DNA from: Fibrella aestuarina BUZ 2
GTDB lineage: Bacteria; Bacteroidota; Bacteroidia; Cytophagales; Spirosomataceae
Length of the DNA stretch: 64,000 nucleotides
Direction: 5' to 3'
Assembly (NCBI RefSeq): GCF_000331105.1
Contig: NC_020054.1
Location: forward strand, 1,043,698 to 1,107,697
Below the pieces are notes generated by a model. The model ran no database searches, had not been told where the DNA came from, and saw only the letters and a program-made list of their open reading frames with translations. Shown here piece after piece: positions 51,808-61,015 of the stretch. Position numbers and translations under genes: made by a program. Each line of letters opens with the position of its first letter. Within the stretch, counting starts at the first letter, position 1.

Positions 51808-51815
51808 TATTTTTG
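51808..51815 (+). promoter_or_regulatory. -7 element upstream of dsbD
   Basis: TATTTTTG matches TAnnTTTG, about 70 nt before the dsbD ATG (51885). Lacks a well-placed TTG. Confidence 0.35.
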
Positions 51816-51884
51816 GTTCAAAATCTGTTACGGTAGCAACACGTACGAAATTACCGACGTAACAAGTCAGTTGCTGTATCTATC

Positions 51885-54194
51885 ATGACTCGGTTTTCTC
51901 CCCACCCGAATAGATTATCCCGTTTATTACTGTCGTCACTGATTTGGCTGTCCATGGTAGGCATGACCAGCCAATTAGCTGTGGCCCAGATTCGCAAAGA
52001 TCCCACACGCTGGACCATTAGCGGCCCGGCCAAACCGGCCAAAATCGGCGACGTCGTTGAACTGACCATTCAGGCATCCATTGCCGAAAGCTGGCATATT
52101 TACTCGCCGGATCTCGACCCCAATATTGGCCCGATTCCCACATCCATCAAATTCAAGCCGTCGGCGGCTTACAAACTGGTGGGTGCACCTGTACCAGTGG
52201 GCGTTCAGGAAATCTATGTGGAAGTGTGGGGCGCTAAAGTGCGGCAGTTTGAAGGGAAAGCAATAATCCGGCAAAAGGTGAAGGTCTTGGCCGATAACCC
52301 TACCATCGAACTGACGACCGAATATCAGGCCTGTTCAGATAAGGATGGCACCTGCCTTCCGCCTGCCGAAGCTGAATTACAAACGATAGTCAAAACAACT
52401 GCCGCGGTAACTAGCCCTTCATCAACGACAGCCGGAAAACGTGTTGGCAACGTACCTGCAGTAAAGACTGAAACAGTAGCGCCTGTAGCCTCTGCTACAG
52501 AACCATCGCCCGCCGATCTGGCTACCGCCACGACTTCGGCCGTAACAGACACGGATACACTGACTCAGCAAGCCGAAACACGCGCTTCGGCGCAGGCATC
52601 GCTCGCGGCTACGCCCGTCGAGGGGCAGGGGCAATCATTATGGGCGTTTGCGCTGGCGGCGTTTCTAGCCGGTCTGGCGGCCCTGCTCACGCCCTGCGTA
52701 TTCCCGATTATTCCAATGACTGTCAGCTTTTTTACGAACCAGAAAGGTGGCTCGTGGAAGGCGCTGCTCTACGGCGCGTCGATTATTGGTATCTACGTGC
52801 TGATCGGCACGGTGGTGTCGCGGATTAACGGGCCGGGTTTTGCCAATTTCGTGAGCACGCACTGGCTGCCCAACCTGCTCTTTTTTGCAGTCTTCTTCGT
52901 CTTTGGCCTCTCGTTTCTCGGGCTGTTCGAAATCACACTGCCCAGTTCCATCGTCAATCGGGCCGATGCGGCTTCGGAGCGGGGTGGGCTGGCCGGTATT
53001 TTCTTCATGGCCTTCACGCTGGTGCTGGTGTCATTTTCGTGCACGGGTCCCATTGTGGGTAGCTTGTTGGTTGCCTCGGCGGGTGGCGAAGTGGTGAAGC
53101 CCATCGTGGGTATGGCGGCGTTTTCGTCGGCCTTCGCCATTCCGTTTACGTTGTTTGCGCTCTTCCCGCAGTGGTTGCAGAAACTGCCCAAATCGGGCGG
53201 CTGGCTCAACGCCGTGAAAGTGGTGCTGGGCTTTCTGGAACTGGCGCTGGCGCTTAAATTCCTCAGCATTGCCGATCAGGTATACCACTGGCACCTGCTC
53301 GACCGCGAGGTGTATCTGGCCTTCTGGATCGTTATTTTCAGCATGCTGGGCTTCTACCTGCTGGGTAAACTCAAACTCCCCCACGACAGCGCCCCCGTTT
53401 CGACGGGTAAACTGAACCTGCGTGAGTTTGCTATTCGCGGGGTCATGAACCAGCCCGTTGGGGCGCTGGTCGACTCGGACGCGGCCGGACAGTTGACCCT
53501 GACGGGTACGCCCACCAGCGGCACCGTGCAACTGACGGGCGGTAACGATACAAAAGTGAGCATTCCGCGCCTGCTGCTGGCGATCGTGACCTTCACGTTT
53601 GTGGTCTATATGGTTCCGGGCATGTGGGGGGCGCCGCTCAACGCGCTGGCTGGCTATCTGCCGCCCCTGGCCACGCAGGACTTTATTTCACGTGGTGGCC
53701 CGGCTTCAGCGACGACCCAACAGTCAACGGCCGTTCGGCATGGTAATCTGTTCAAATTGCCCCACGGCTTGCCGGGCTTCTTCGATTACAAAGAGGCACT
53801 GGCTTATTCAAAAACCGTGAAGAAACCTGTCTTTATCGACTTCACCGGTCACGGCTGCGTAAACTGCCGCGAGATGGAACAGCGCGTGTGGAGTGATCCG
53901 AAGGTGCTGTCCCGTCTCCAGAATGACTACGTGGTGGTGGCACTGTATGTCGATGATAAAACGGAACTACCCGAAGCCGAATGGTATACGTCGGGCTACG
54001 ATCAGAAAACCAAGAAGACGATTGGCGCGCAAAACGCCGACTTGCAGGTGGTGAAGTACAACAATAACGCCCAGCCGCACTATTGCCTAGTCGACGGTAC
54101 GGGTACGTTGCTGGTTTCGCCCATCAACTACAACCTCAGCGTCGATAAGTTCGTCGCCTTTCTGGATGCTGGTAAGGCGGCGTTTGGAAAATAA
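51885..54194 (+). CDS. dsbD: thiol:disulfide interchange protein DsbD
   Basis: Carries reducing electrons across the inner membrane to periplasmic thiol proteins. The 769-residue protein has a signal peptide (ending AVAQ, residue 34), an N-terminal DsbD-alpha-like domain (about 45-165) and an Ala/Thr-rich linker. Next come the membrane domain with CVFPIIPMTVSFF and FSCTGPIVGSLL (the two redox Cys) and a C-terminal thioredoxin domain with GCVNC (Cys658/Cys661). A stretch after the sixth helix (about 500-560) is less typical. The gene ends in a convergent terminator. Confidence 0.94.
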   Translation: MTRFSPHPNRLSRLLLSSLIWLSMVGMTSQLAVAQIRKDPTRWTISGPAKPAKIGDVVELTIQASIAESWHIYSPDLDPNIGPIPTSIKFKPSAAYKLVGAPVPVGVQEIYVEVWGAKVRQFEGKAIIRQKVKVLADNPTIELTTEYQACSDKDGTCLPPAEAELQTIVKTTAAVTSPSSTTAGKRVGNVPAVKTETVAPVASATEPSPADLATATTSAVTDTDTLTQQAETRASAQASLAATPVEGQGQSLWAFALAAFLAGLAALLTPCVFPIIPMTVSFFTNQKGGSWKALLYGASIIGIYVLIGTVVSRINGPGFANFVSTHWLPNLLFFAVFFVFGLSFLGLFEITLPSSIVNRADAASERGGLAGIFFMAFTLVLVSFSCTGPIVGSLLVASAGGEVVKPIVGMAAFSSAFAIPFTLFALFPQWLQKLPKSGGWLNAVKVVLGFLELALALKFLSIADQVYHWHLLDREVYLAFWIVIFSMLGFYLLGKLKLPHDSAPVSTGKLNLREFAIRGVMNQPVGALVDSDAAGQLTLTGTPTSGTVQLTGGNDTKVSIPRLLLAIVTFTFVVYMVPGMWGAPLNALAGYLPPLATQDFISRGGPASATTQQSTAVRHGNLFKLPHGLPGFFDYKEALAYSKTVKKPVFIDFTGHGCVNCREMEQRVWSDPKVLSRLQNDYVVVALYVDDKTELPEAEWYTSGYDQKTKKTIGAQNADLQVVKYNNNAQPHYCLVDGTGTLLVSPINYNLSVDKFVAFLDAGKAAFGK

Positions 54195-54209
54195 AGCAGG
54201 CTTGATGCG

Positions 54210-54281
54210 AAAAGGTCCAGGGATCAACGTTAGGTAGCACGTTAGTTTAACGCCGACTCATCGTTGATCCTTGGACCTTTT
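54210..54281. terminator. bidirectional terminator after dsbD
   Basis: Arms 54210-54229 and 54262-54281 match at 19 of 20 positions. On the plus strand the right arm runs into a T8 tract (54278-54285). On the minus strand the left arm has AAAA. It serves dsbD and the convergent acidic-protein gene. Confidence 0.82.
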
Positions 54282-54293
54282 TTTTGCTCTCTT

Positions 54294-54707
54294 TTAAGCT
54301 CGTCCGTTGAAATTTTCGCCGTATTCGGCGTTGCGGGCGTCGGCTTCTGACTCGCCGCCCTCTTCGTCACCAAGCATGTCCATTTCGGCCTCCATGCGGG
54401 CCTCACTAACATTGTCGGGGTCATTGTAAAATTCAGCGGGCAGCGTGTCGTCGGTTTCGGTTTCGGCCACCATATCGGTCATGTCCGTGGCGACGGCATT
54501 GTCTGTGTACAGAATGGTATCTGAGGCCTCTTCATCACCGGGGTTCATCACATCGGGCTGACCGTCGAGGCCAAATTCTGCATAAACGGCGTTTTCTTCG
54601 TTGACGTCGTTACCCGGCATATTGTTGAACTGCGGCGACATGCCTTCCAGCGGGCCGCCCGTGTTCTGTTCGTTCAGTTGCTGATCGGAGTTATTCAGGT
54701 TTTCCAT
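54294..54707 (-). CDS. acidic low-complexity protein, 137 aa
   Basis: A highly acidic, Asn/Met/Glu-rich protein with no signal peptide, membrane segment or recognisable domain; it looks disordered. It lies 12 bp after the T9SS FG-GAP gene on the same strand, so the two are probably cotranscribed. Unknown function. Confidence 0.7.
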   Translation of the reverse strand: MENLNNSDQQLNEQNTGGPLEGMSPQFNNMPGNDVNEENAVYAEFGLDGQPDVMNPGDEEASDTILYTDNAVATDMTDMVAETETDDTLPAEFYNDPDNVSEARMEAEMDMLGDEEGGESEADARNAEYGENFNGRA

Positions 54708-54719
54708 GATCGTTGAGCT

Positions 54720-56936
54720 TTACCGACCTAACACCACCCGACTCACTTTTGTTGGCTGGTCGGCCGCGCTGAGCCGCAGCAGATACACCCCCGACGACAA
54801 CGTACCCAGATCGAGCGGCTGATCGATGTGGGCACCCACCCGAATCGGGGTGAGTACAGTACGTCCGTCGATGCTGATGACCTCCACTTGCCCTCCGTGC
54901 GGAGCGCGAATGGTCACATAGCGATTGGTCGGGTTCGGAAACGCCCAGGTCGAGACAGGCTCAACGGCCAGCACAGCCGATACTTTATCCGATGTATTAC
55001 GAACGTACCTGAGCCCCCCGGCCAGACTACCCAGCACCAGATCGGGCAGGCCGTCGCCAGAAAGGTCGCCTGTGGCCAGAATTGGGTTGAGACCAGCGGT
55101 TGGCAACGTACCCAGGGTGTCGAGCAACGTGGCCGCCTGCGTGGGTTGGCTCGCCAGCTTATACACCCGCAACTGTCCCGTTCGCGTAGCCAGCATCAAC
55201 CGTTTCTGGTTATCCCCGTTTACATCGGTCAGGGCCAATGAAGCATTCCGGTTATCGAACGCAAAATCGAAGCCCGCAAACCGGTCGGTCACCAGCGTGA
55301 AAGCCGGCTCGCTCACCGATCCGCTGTTCCGATAGTAGCTGATGTTGCCCGCGCTGCCACTCACCAGCAGGTCGGCCTTACCATCGGCGTCAAAATCAGT
55401 GAAGAGCACGGGCGATGCCGCTGAATAGCCATCCGACAGTGTTAAGCTCCTGGCCGTGGCGGGTGTGAAGCGCATGGCCGCGCCTTTGGCGGCACTGTTG
55501 GGTAGCCACCGCAGTACACTACCAGTTTTGGAAAAACCGGACAGCACCAGATCGAGTGAGCCATTGCCATCGAGGTCGGCGAACGTTGGGCGGAGGTACG
55601 TGAGCGAATCGGTGGTGGTGAGGCCGAGGTAATCGGTGGTGACGAGGCTAAACGCGGGGTTGCTGGTTGTACCCTTATTCTCAAACTGCCACAAACTTGC
55701 CCGAAAACCATTAGCCAACGGAACGCCGCCATTCCCAACCAGCAAATCCAGATCGCCATCCCCATCGAGGTCGGCGAGTACCGGGGCCGCATTTTCGCCC
55801 AGGTCCAGCATGTCACTTTGCAGAAAATCCGTCCTGACCAGCTGGAAGTCGGGAGCTGTGGCTGTCCCCGCATTGCGGTAAAAATGGTTTGTCGATCGGA
55901 AGTCGAACAGGCCCCGCTCATTCACATAGACGTTGGGTGAAGCCACCATATCAGTCAGGCCGTCGCCGTCCAGGTCGTCGAAAAAAGCGGCCGGAAACGA
56001 CGCAAAACGCACCGGATTTTGCTTCGGAAAGTCGTATTCGAACCGCGTAAACGCGGCATTCTGATTACTGGGGCCAGTGTTATGCAGCACCGATAGGTTG
56101 TTACAATCAACGTACCCAAAAATCAACTCGGGCTTGCCATCACCGTCGACGTCCTGGAGCCGGATGGTATTGCCCGTGTGGTTGGGTCGGCCGTTGGGAT
56201 CACCCTGTCGGCCGCCAGTGGCGGCGCAATCGGCGTTAGCCGTGAAATCATTGCAGAATTCTTTCCTGAAGCGCCCCCAGCAGCCCGGCTCCGTACGGAA
56301 GTCGAGCCCGGCCGGGGCGGCGGCATTAGTGCGCTGTTTGCTCAGGTTCTGGTAATACACCGCCTGATTGCCCGTTGGGTCAAAGGCCACCACGTCTACG
56401 TCGCCGTCGCCATCGAGGTCGGTGATAGCAGGGGTATCCGGCCCGGCCACGTACACGTTCGATCGAATTCCCGACAGCGCATCGGTCTGTAGCGACGGCG
56501 TCACCAGCTGCCACGCCAGTGTGCCGTTGGCGGGTGTCGCATTGCGCCACACTTGAATGCCGCTGGGGGCCGACGCAAACAGATCTTTTCGGCCATCGCC
56601 ATCATAATCGACCAGGTAAAACCAGTTGCCGATGGTCGGGAAAAGGCGCTCATACTGCGGGGCATGTTGCCAAAACAAGGCGTTGTTGGGGCCGGTCGTC
56701 GCCAGAAACGTGCTGATCCGGCTGGTAACCCGGTCGAATACCACCAGATCGGGGCGGGCGTCGGCATCCAGCGGCAGGGTGGCAAACTGGCAGGCATTGA
56801 GCCCGCCCGCCCAGGCGTTGGGCAGGGTGCGGCCCGCTAGCTCAATGGTGGGCCGGGTGTCGTACTCAAACGCAATGCGTTGCGCCTGACCAGCCAGTGA
56901 AAGCAATAAAAAGAGAAAAGTAGACCAACGAGCCAT
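54720..56936 (-). CDS. secreted FG-GAP/VCBS repeat protein with type IX sorting domain
   Basis: A 738-residue secreted protein. Signal peptide ARWSTFLFLLLSLAGQAQ. The body has about nine calcium-type loops of the FG-GAP/VCBS kind (for example DLDGDGDVDVVAFD, DLDGDGDLDLLVG, DFDADGKADLLVSG), a beta-propeller pattern. The last 80 residues are a type A T9SS sorting domain (STWAFPNPTNRYVTIRAP, GTLSSGVYLLRL). It is exported through the type IX system and likely anchored to the surface. The ATG at 56936 is preferred over 57002. Confidence 0.93.
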   Translation of the reverse strand: MARWSTFLFLLLSLAGQAQRIAFEYDTRPTIELAGRTLPNAWAGGLNACQFATLPLDADARPDLVVFDRVTSRISTFLATTGPNNALFWQHAPQYERLFPTIGNWFYLVDYDGDGRKDLFASAPSGIQVWRNATPANGTLAWQLVTPSLQTDALSGIRSNVYVAGPDTPAITDLDGDGDVDVVAFDPTGNQAVYYQNLSKQRTNAAAPAGLDFRTEPGCWGRFRKEFCNDFTANADCAATGGRQGDPNGRPNHTGNTIRLQDVDGDGKPELIFGYVDCNNLSVLHNTGPSNQNAAFTRFEYDFPKQNPVRFASFPAAFFDDLDGDGLTDMVASPNVYVNERGLFDFRSTNHFYRNAGTATAPDFQLVRTDFLQSDMLDLGENAAPVLADLDGDGDLDLLVGNGGVPLANGFRASLWQFENKGTTSNPAFSLVTTDYLGLTTTDSLTYLRPTFADLDGNGSLDLVLSGFSKTGSVLRWLPNSAAKGAAMRFTPATARSLTLSDGYSAASPVLFTDFDADGKADLLVSGSAGNISYYRNSGSVSEPAFTLVTDRFAGFDFAFDNRNASLALTDVNGDNQKRLMLATRTGQLRVYKLASQPTQAATLLDTLGTLPTAGLNPILATGDLSGDGLPDLVLGSLAGGLRYVRNTSDKVSAVLAVEPVSTWAFPNPTNRYVTIRAPHGGQVEVISIDGRTVLTPIRVGAHIDQPLDLGTLSSGVYLLRLSAADQPTKVSRVVLGR

Positions 56937-57028
56937 CGAGTGAAAGCGCGTAGTTTTGGGGCACGCTACACGCCTTTCCTGTAAACGAAGTAACCAAACC
57001 ATTTCGTTGTCAACTAACTGAGAAATTT

Positions 57029-58333
57029 ATGCTGACCACAGCAGCTTTATACGAGAAGTACCGGGAATGTACCACCGTTTCGACCGATACCCGCCAAATC
57101 GCGCCCGATTGCCTGTTTGTGGCCCTGCGCGGCGATAAGTTCGACGGCAACCAGTTTGCCCTACAGGCGCTGGAGGCCGGGGCCCGCTACGCGCTGGTCG
57201 ACAATGCCGACGTGGCCGCTCAGCACGACCGCTGCCTGTTGGTGGCCGATACGCTGCTAGCCTTGCAGGAACTGGCCCGGCACCACCGTCGTACGTTTGG
57301 TTTCCCGGTTTTGGGCCTGACCGGCTCGAACGGTAAAACCACCACCAAAGAGCTGATTGCGGCGGTGCTAGCCAAAAAATACGCGGTTGAGGCCACGCAT
57401 GGTAACCTCAACAACCACATTGGCGTGCCGCTTACCCTGCTGCGCATCGACCCTGCCCGCTGCCAGCTGGCGGTGGTGGAGATGGGGGCCAATCACCAGC
57501 GCGAAATCGATCTGCTGAGCCGGATCTGCGAACCCACCCACGGGCTGATTACTAACGTGGGCAAAGCGCATCTGGAAGGTTTTGGCGGAGTCGAAGGCGT
57601 GCGGAAAGGCAAGGGTGAACTCTTCGACTACCTGGCCGAAACAGGCGGGACCGTGTTCGTCAACGCGCAGAACGCCGTGCTGATGGCCATGCAGGCCGAG
57701 CGCAGCACCCGAACCCCCAACTTTGGTAACGTCGTTTTTTACCTGACCGACAACGTACCTGAACTGCTGACTGAAGCGCCGGTGGCGACGTACCGGACGG
57801 CCACGGGCGAGGTGATCCAGACGCATCTGCCGGGTCGCTACAACTTTGAGAACGTGGCGGCGGCACTGGCTATCGGGCAGTATTTCGGTGTGCCCGACGC
57901 CGATGCCAATCAGGCCGTGGCCGACTACAACCCGACCAACAACCGGTCGCAGGTGGTAGTGCGCGGTACCAACACCGTACTGCTGGATGCCTACAACGCC
58001 AACCCGTCGTCGATGGCAGCGGCGGTGCAGCAGTTTGGGCAAATGCCCGCCGAACGCAAGGCGGTTATCCTGGGCGATATGTACGAACTGGGCGACGAAA
58101 GCCCTGCCGAGCACGCCGCCCTGGGTACGTTGATTGCCCAGCAGCACTTCGATCTGGTCATTCTGGCGGGCAAAGACATGCAGTATGCGTTGCCTTCCCT
58201 GCCCCAAGCCTACTACTTCCCCGACAAGTTTTCGCTGCACAACTGGATCATGGATAACCCCATGCAACATACCCACGTGTTAATTAAAGGGTCGCGCGGC
58301 ATGGGATTAGAAAGTGTGCTTCCGTTTATTTAG
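57029..58333 (+). CDS. murF: UDP-N-acetylmuramoyl-tripeptide--D-alanyl-D-alanine ligase
   Basis: Adds D-Ala-D-Ala to UDP-MurNAc-tripeptide in peptidoglycan precursor synthesis. The 434-residue protein has TVSTDTRQIAPDCLFVALRG at the start, the ATP loop GLTGSNGKTTTKELIAAVL (about residues 94-112), the NLNNHIGVPLTLL region, EMGANHQREI, and a C-terminal domain with DAYNANPSSM. Complete. It is not in the dcw cluster here. It is divergent from the FG-GAP gene. Confidence 0.96.
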   Translation: MLTTAALYEKYRECTTVSTDTRQIAPDCLFVALRGDKFDGNQFALQALEAGARYALVDNADVAAQHDRCLLVADTLLALQELARHHRRTFGFPVLGLTGSNGKTTTKELIAAVLAKKYAVEATHGNLNNHIGVPLTLLRIDPARCQLAVVEMGANHQREIDLLSRICEPTHGLITNVGKAHLEGFGGVEGVRKGKGELFDYLAETGGTVFVNAQNAVLMAMQAERSTRTPNFGNVVFYLTDNVPELLTEAPVATYRTATGEVIQTHLPGRYNFENVAAALAIGQYFGVPDADANQAVADYNPTNNRSQVVVRGTNTVLLDAYNANPSSMAAAVQQFGQMPAERKAVILGDMYELGDESPAEHAALGTLIAQQHFDLVILAGKDMQYALPSLPQAYYFPDKFSLHNWIMDNPMQHTHVLIKGSRGMGLESVLPFI

Positions 58334-58411
58334 TGGCGGTAAGCCGACAGCCATACGTGGCTAAACCTCGTTGTGCTTTTCTTGTCTTACTTCACAAACA
58401 CACAGTTGCTC

Positions 58412-59056
58412 ATGAAAAACTTCCTGATTGCGGTAGCCTTTCTGCTTGGTACGGCTACGGCTTCGTTGGCCCAAAAGGCTGACTTTGAACCAGAAATTGC
58501 TGCCTTCGAGGCTCAGCCTGCCCCGGCAGCCAACAGCATTGTCTTCGTCGGAAGCTCGTCCATTCGGGTCTGGAACGGACTGACCGAGGCCTTCCCCGGT
58601 AAGACAGTCGTTCAACGGGGTTTCGGCGGTTCGGAGATGAACGACGCCATCAAATACATTGGGCGCATCATAGCCCACGACCGGCCCAAACAGATTTTGC
58701 TGTATGAGGGCGACAACGACATTGGTCAAAGCAACGCTTCGGCCCGCGACGTGTATGCCCGGTTTACGACCTTTTTTGCCCTAGCGCGGAAAATGGCCCC
58801 ATCGGCTACGATTACGTTTATTTCCATCAAGCCCAGTGTAGCCCGCAAGCAGTTTCTGGCCACGCAGGCCGAAGCCAACCGCCTCATCAAGACGTACCTA
58901 AGCGGGCAGAAAAACGCGTCATACATCGATGTATACACGCCCATGCTCGATGCAGGCGGACAACCCCGTGCCGAACTTTTCCAGGCCGACGGTCTGCACA
59001 TGAACGCCCAGGGCTACGACCTCTGGAAGCAGATCATTGGCCCGGCCTTGAAATAA
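58412..59056 (+). CDS. secreted SGNH/GDSL hydrolase
   Basis: A 214-residue hydrolase with signal peptide KNFLIAVAFLLGTATASLAQ. Motifs: VFVGSSSIRVWNGL (Ser), GFGGSEMND (Gly), LYEGDNDIGQ (Asn-Asp) and DGLHMNAQGYDLW (Asp and His). It is a paralogue of the cytoplasmic enzyme at 30201-30782, with the same block order. Probably a periplasmic esterase or deacetylase. The ATG at 58412 begins the signal peptide. It is followed by a 33-nt inverted repeat. Confidence 0.92.
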   Translation: MKNFLIAVAFLLGTATASLAQKADFEPEIAAFEAQPAPAANSIVFVGSSSIRVWNGLTEAFPGKTVVQRGFGGSEMNDAIKYIGRIIAHDRPKQILLYEGDNDIGQSNASARDVYARFTTFFALARKMAPSATITFISIKPSVARKQFLATQAEANRLIKTYLSGQKNASYIDVYTPMLDAGGQPRAELFQADGLHMNAQGYDLWKQIIGPALK

Positions 59057-59059
59057 ATG

Positions 59060-59153
59060 AGTCAATTGCCTTTGGCGTTATTGGTAGTCATTCGTTGTAA
59101 AAAAGCTATGAATGACAATAAATGACTACCAATGACGCCAAAGGCAATTGACT
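59060..59153. repeat. 33-nt inverted repeat with one wobble pair
   Basis: Arms 59060-59092 and 59121-59153 pair fully except one T.G pair, with a 28-nt loop. Begins just after the SGNH stop and ends 8 bp before the ATG of the next gene (codirectional), so it could terminate most transcription or mask the next start. Confidence 0.7.
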
Positions 59154-59161
59154 TTACCCGA

Positions 59162-59614
59162 ATGAACCCACTAAAACAAGCACTCTACGCGGCCTGTATG
59201 GCCTATGTGCAGCAACGTATCGATAACGCTGCCGAGGCCATGCGGGCCGCGCAGGAAGCGGCCAATTCTGAGGAAAAGAGCTCGGCGGGCGATAAATACG
59301 AGACAGGCCGCGCGATGGCCCAACTTGAACGCGATCGGCACGCCCAACTGCTGGCGCAGGCCCAGCAAATGAAGCAGGAACTGGAATTGCTGGACTACAA
59401 GACGGCATCGGACGTGGCGCGGGCCGGTAGCGTGGTCAATACGTCGCAAGGCACGTTCTTTCTGAGTATCAGCGCTGGCCGCCTCACGGTCGATGGGGCC
59501 AGCTACATGGCTGTCTCCATCGCATCACCCATTGGTGCCCTGTTGCGAGGCCACCGGGCAGGCGACGAGGTTCGCTTTAACCAGACCACGTATCGAATCG
59601 AAGGTGTACTCTAA
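59162..59614 (+). CDS. GreA/GreB C-terminal-like protein with coiled-coil N-terminus
   Basis: A 150-residue protein. The first 80 residues are an Ala/Glu/Gln-rich helical hairpin (YVQQRIDNAAEAMRAAQEAA, MKQELELLDY). The C-terminal part (YMAVSIASPIGALLRGHRAG, DEVRFN) resembles the FKBP-like domain of Gre factors. This is the layout of Gre-like regulators of RNA polymerase, but the acidic tip needed for cleavage is not clear. The ATG at 59162 follows the palindrome; the longer reading from 59132 would run through it. Confidence 0.7.
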   Translation: MNPLKQALYAACMAYVQQRIDNAAEAMRAAQEAANSEEKSSAGDKYETGRAMAQLERDRHAQLLAQAQQMKQELELLDYKTASDVARAGSVVNTSQGTFFLSISAGRLTVDGASYMAVSIASPIGALLRGHRAGDEVRFNQTTYRIEGVL

Positions 59615-59699
59615 TTATCTATATTTTTGATAGATTAAATAAACTATAGATCAGACGGCGGGTTAGACGGACAAGTATCACGTCAAACTCGCATACGTT

Positions 59700-60608
59700 A
59701 TGATCTTAAAAATGGACCGGTTGCCTGTTGAGCTGCCAACACCAACCAACCCGTCGGCCAACGATGCTGCCGCTGTACAGGAACTACTGGGTGGAAAGTT
59801 TGGGGAGATGTCGACCCTGATGAACTACACCTATCAGTCGTTCAATTTTCGGGGGCGCAAAAAGCTCCGGCCCTTCTACGATCTGATCTGTAGTATCGCT
59901 GGCGAAGAGTATGGCCACATCGAGGTGGTGTCGTATACCATCAACCTGCTGCTGACGGGAGTTAGCAAACGGGGAATCGATCCAACCATCGCTCCGCTTG
60001 CCGATGGCGTGAATGCCCGGAACACCTACCATTTCAACAATAGTGGGCAGACCGCACTCCCGATGGACTCGATGGGTAAGTTCTGGTCGGGTGATAACGT
60101 CTTCAGCAGCGGTAACCTGAAGCTCGATCTGTTGCACAACTTCTTTTTGGAGTGCGGGGCGCGGGCCGGTAAGATGCGGACCTACGAGATGGTATCTGAC
60201 CCCACCGCCCGGACGATGGTTGGTTACCTACTGGTACGCGGTGGCTTGCACGTAGTCGCCTACGCCAAAGCGCTGGAATTGCTTACGGGCGTGGAGGTGA
60301 CCAAACTGCTCCCCATCCCCGATCTGAGCAACGATAAATTCCCCGAGGCTAAGAAGTTCATGGAGGATAAAATGCACCTGAAGCTCTATACCTTCAGTCA
60401 GGAAGATTACAAACAGGTAGCGCTGATCTGGAACGGTACCCACCCCGAAGACGGACAACCGCTGGAAGTGATTCAGGGGGCTATTCCCGGCCACGCCGTC
60501 CCTGACCTCGACGAAGAGCCCCAACTCAACGCACCCGGCTCTGATGAATACGCCTACGACCCGCAGATGTTCGCCGACATGGCCAAGAAGATGGGGATTA
60601 AGTTGTAG
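59700..60608 (+). CDS. manganese catalase
   Basis: Non-haem di-manganese enzyme that breaks down hydrogen peroxide, 302 residues. Metal-ligand helices GGKFGEMSTLMNYTYQSFNF, CSIAGEEYGHIEVVSYTINL, DLLHNFFLECGARAGKMRTY and MVGYLLVRGGLHVVAYAKAL carry the Glu and His ligands of the ferritin-like fold. The C-terminal lid is typical. A TATTTTTG element at 59622-59629 may be its promoter. A cytoplasmic antioxidant. Confidence 0.93.
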   Translation: MILKMDRLPVELPTPTNPSANDAAAVQELLGGKFGEMSTLMNYTYQSFNFRGRKKLRPFYDLICSIAGEEYGHIEVVSYTINLLLTGVSKRGIDPTIAPLADGVNARNTYHFNNSGQTALPMDSMGKFWSGDNVFSSGNLKLDLLHNFFLECGARAGKMRTYEMVSDPTARTMVGYLLVRGGLHVVAYAKALELLTGVEVTKLLPIPDLSNDKFPEAKKFMEDKMHLKLYTFSQEDYKQVALIWNGTHPEDGQPLEVIQGAIPGHAVPDLDEEPQLNAPGSDEYAYDPQMFADMAKKMGIKL

Positions 60609-60619
60609 GAACGAATACT

Positions 60620-60679
60620 GTATAATGAATAATGGGGCTAACGCATCTATTCTTGCGTTAGCCCCATTATTCATTATAC
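60620..60679. terminator. 26-bp perfect inverted repeat at convergent ends
   Basis: Arms 60620-60645 and 60654-60679 are exact reverse complements with an 8-nt loop. Nearly the same sequence as the inner part of the repeat at 8248-8338 (GTATAATGAATAATGGGG then CTnACGC). Sits between Mn catalase (+) and a lipoprotein gene (-). Confidence 0.75.
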
Positions 60680-60688
60680 GTTTACCAC

Positions 60689-60934
60689 TTACTTGTCGAG
60701 CGAATCGCGGCGGGCTTCTTTGGCCGCATCGCGATACTCTTTATTGGCCGAGTCGAGGTCCGCTTTTTCGTCGCGAATTTCGCTGGTATCACCTTCGGCG
60801 CGGGCTTCGTTCAGGTCTTCCTGAGCGTCCTGTACCTCTTCGGCTTTATTTTCTTTCTTTGAATCGCAGGCTACAAATGTGGTGGTGGCAAGAAAGGCCA
60901 TCGACAAGGCCAGTACCAATTGTTTGGTTTTCAT
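60689..60934 (-). CDS. small lipoprotein, 81 aa
   Basis: Signal KTKQLVLALSMAFLATTTFV with lipobox (FVAC, Cys at residue 23). The mature part is a very charged single helix (DAQEDLNEARAEGDTSEIRD, EYRDAAKEARRDSLDK), like small envelope lipoproteins that act as spacers. Function unknown. Confidence 0.78.
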   Translation of the reverse strand: MKTKQLVLALSMAFLATTTFVACDSKKENKAEEVQDAQEDLNEARAEGDTSEIRDEKADLDSANKEYRDAAKEARRDSLDK

Positions 60935-61015
60935 GGTGTTCGTTTTTTTTGCAAGAACTACCCAACCAACAGGTAAGCGCCGAAAGTTGTTTAAAAAAAT
61001 CGAGGAATCGGTATG

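Noticed and set aside
51679..51888. A 69-residue ORF with a hydrophobic stretch overlapping the dsbD start by ATGA
   Set aside because: A TAnnTTTG element for dsbD lies inside it, it matches no family I know, and the overlap can arise by chance. Not enough to call a gene.
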